64,000 nucleotides of DNA from Helicobacter fennelliae (lineage in GTDB: Bacteria > Campylobacterota > Campylobacteria > Campylobacterales > Helicobacteraceae). The stretch covers positions 62,001-126,000 of the forward strand of contig NZ_UGIB01000002.1 of the NCBI RefSeq assembly GCF_900451005.1, in the 5' to 3' direction. Positions within the stretch are counted from its first letter, which is position 1. Each line of letters starts with the position of its first letter. The notes under the pieces were generated by a model that worked only from the letters and a program-made list of their open reading frames with translations, ran no database searches and had not been told where the DNA came from. The translations under genes were made by a program, and so were the position numbers. Positions 62,966 through 64,000 of the stretch are shown piece by piece.

Positions 62966-64000
62966 TTAGCTATATGCGTGATAATAGTAGTTTGTCATAG
63001 ATACTCTTGCATTATTATAAAAGATTTCTATATTATCACTCTCATCACTCATATATACCTCTCCCTTTTCTCCATAGAAAAATCTAGGATTGTCTATATC
63101 CTCTTTACCACCTCTAAGCAATAAAGCATAAAAATATACATCACAAGGCATATTACTCACATCTATACTAAAGTCTTGTTCTATTTGTTTAGAATCTATA
63201 ATGCTATTATCTCTAGCAAAGATGCTTACTTTGTTATTATGCTGGAATATAAGATTAGCAAAGCTAAGAGAGGTATTAGCAAGATAGCTGTTGTTAGAAT
63301 CTAGGGAGTTAGTAGAAGTATTAGCATTGGCTTGGGGATTACTAAAAGTGCGAATATGAGAGTCTTTAAGAGAATCTAAGAATATAATTTTTGTATCTCT
63401 ATCATTAGATTCTAAGATGAGATAGGAGTCTTTTGTGATATAGGCATTGTTGTTTGTGTTTAGATTCTGTGTGGTGCTTGTAGTATTACCTTTAGAGAAT
63501 CTTACTTGTCGTTGTGCTTGTCTTTCTTTGTCTCTTTGTTTTCTTTCCTGCTCTCTTTGGTATTCTTGGAGTTTAGATTCTCTCTCTTTAGAATCTAATC
63601 CTTGTAGTTGTTGCTCTAGCTCTTGTTGCTGTTTTTGTAACTCTTGTATTTCTTTATCTTGTATTTGCTTTCTTATTTGCATTATGGCGTTATAGAGGGA
63701 TATTCTCTCATTGATGTAGTCTTGGGTTAGGGCTTGTTTATCAGCAATAAAGATAGTATAAAAGTCAGATTTGTAGTTATAAAACTCTCGCCAATTAGAT
63801 TCTCTTAATAATGGCTCTTTATTAGAATCTAAAAGTATATAATTCTCACAGAAAAAGAGGGCTTTAAGGAGGTGTAAGGGAGAGTTTGGTGTGAGGGAGT
63901 GTATATCTTTAGGATTAAGCTTTTGGATATAGGCTACCTTTGGATTTGTAAATGAAATAATAGGAATAGGCTTATACGCATTAAATTCTGTATTAGTTTT
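62966..64000 (-). CDS. Adaptor N-terminal part, start beyond the window
   Basis: The frame is open to the right edge, so the start is outside. It encodes the N-domain (HLLKALFFCENYILLDSNKE; NYKSDFYTIFIADKQALTQD), a long charged coiled coil (IQELQKQQQELEQQLQG), the LILESNDRDTKIIFLDS strand unit and the ALLLRGGKEDIDNPRFFYGE unit. It stops at NYYYHAYS, where other adaptors read LLNYSLLDSSLNIKL. The PAAR-like part follows separately at 62495, so the C-terminal end is degenerate. Confidence 0.55.
   Translation of the reverse strand, partial: KTNTEFNAYKPIPIISFTNPKVAYIQKLNPKDIHSLTPNSPLHLLKALFFCENYILLDSNKEPLLRESNWREFYNYKSDFYTIFIADKQALTQDYINERISLYNAIMQIRKQIQDKEIQELQKQQQELEQQLQGLDSKERESKLQEYQREQERKQRDKERQAQRQVRFSKGNTTSTTQNLNTNNNAYITKDSYLILESNDRDTKIIFLDSLKDSHIRTFSNPQANANTSTNSLDSNNSYLANTSLSFANLIFQHNNKVSIFARDNSIIDSKQIEQDFSIDVSNMPCDVYFYALLLRGGKEDIDNPRFFYGEKGEVYMSDESDNIEIFYNNARVSMTNYYYHAYS

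Overview
The window looks like chromosome from an enterohepatic Helicobacter-type epsilonproteobacterium. The evidence is the AT-rich coding style, a GltX1 that reads like the Helicobacter form, a 9-G tract inside a surface-polymer gene, VirB-type remnants resembling Helicobacter tfs elements, and a very frequent octamer AGAATCTA/TAGATTCT. No rRNA, tRNA or CRISPR array was recognised.

Layout. Positions 1-7.9 kb hold backbone genes: a CDP-glycerol glycerophosphotransferase-like gene with the poly-G tract, an unusual YidC/Oxa1-plus-sulfatase fusion, gltX (minus), a TRIC-type channel, a PolB-like exonuclease and a small outer-membrane barrel. Positions 8.0-12.2 kb hold a decayed conjugative type IV secretion remnant: virB2, a frameshifted virB3, a virB4 with three frameshifts and a truncated virB6. 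Positions 12.2-14.4 kb hold a secreted protein and the sulfate permease pair cysT-cysW, with no ATPase or binding-protein gene following. Positions 14.4-18.0 kb hold envelope genes: an SH3-like secreted protein, an L,D-transpeptidase-like protein, a Sel1-like lipoprotein and a membrane protein.

From about 18.0 kb to the right edge the window is almost entirely an effector/immunity island of type VI secretion style. Genes run rightwards to 27.1 kb and leftwards from 64 kb to 27.2 kb. No core T6SS gene (Hcp, VgrG, sheath, TssM and so on) is present. Recurring parts are: (a) large multidomain adaptors with a PAAR-like domain; (b) a module named here IPQ after its first residues; (c) a module named here YFSYG; (d) Tae4-like amidases (NTC-A and HxTLW motifs); (e) secreted Tai4-like immunity proteins; (f) GxSxG lipases with lipoprotein or membrane immunity candidates; (g) other toxin candidates (muramidase-like, caspase-fold-like, YkuD-like, and several unknown).

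The gene order follows rules. Adaptor-amidase-immunity is used for Tae4 and adaptor-immunity-lipase for lipases, nearly always with ATGA or TAATG stop/start overlaps. Full or nearly full adaptors (start beyond 64000, and 60026, 50405, 43865 and 40337 on the minus strand) are followed by strings of orphan cassettes. These orphans begin part-way through the adaptor at homologous DNA blocks, and several retain only the last residues of a lost amidase beside an intact immunity gene. This is the layout expected of a recombining polymorphic-toxin array. The most interesting part is this cassette architecture, including the strict pairing of the YFSYG module with stand-alone Tae4 genes. Family assignments were made by eye from motifs, so the PAAR-like, caspase-like, muramidase-like and DUF6402-like calls are hypotheses.
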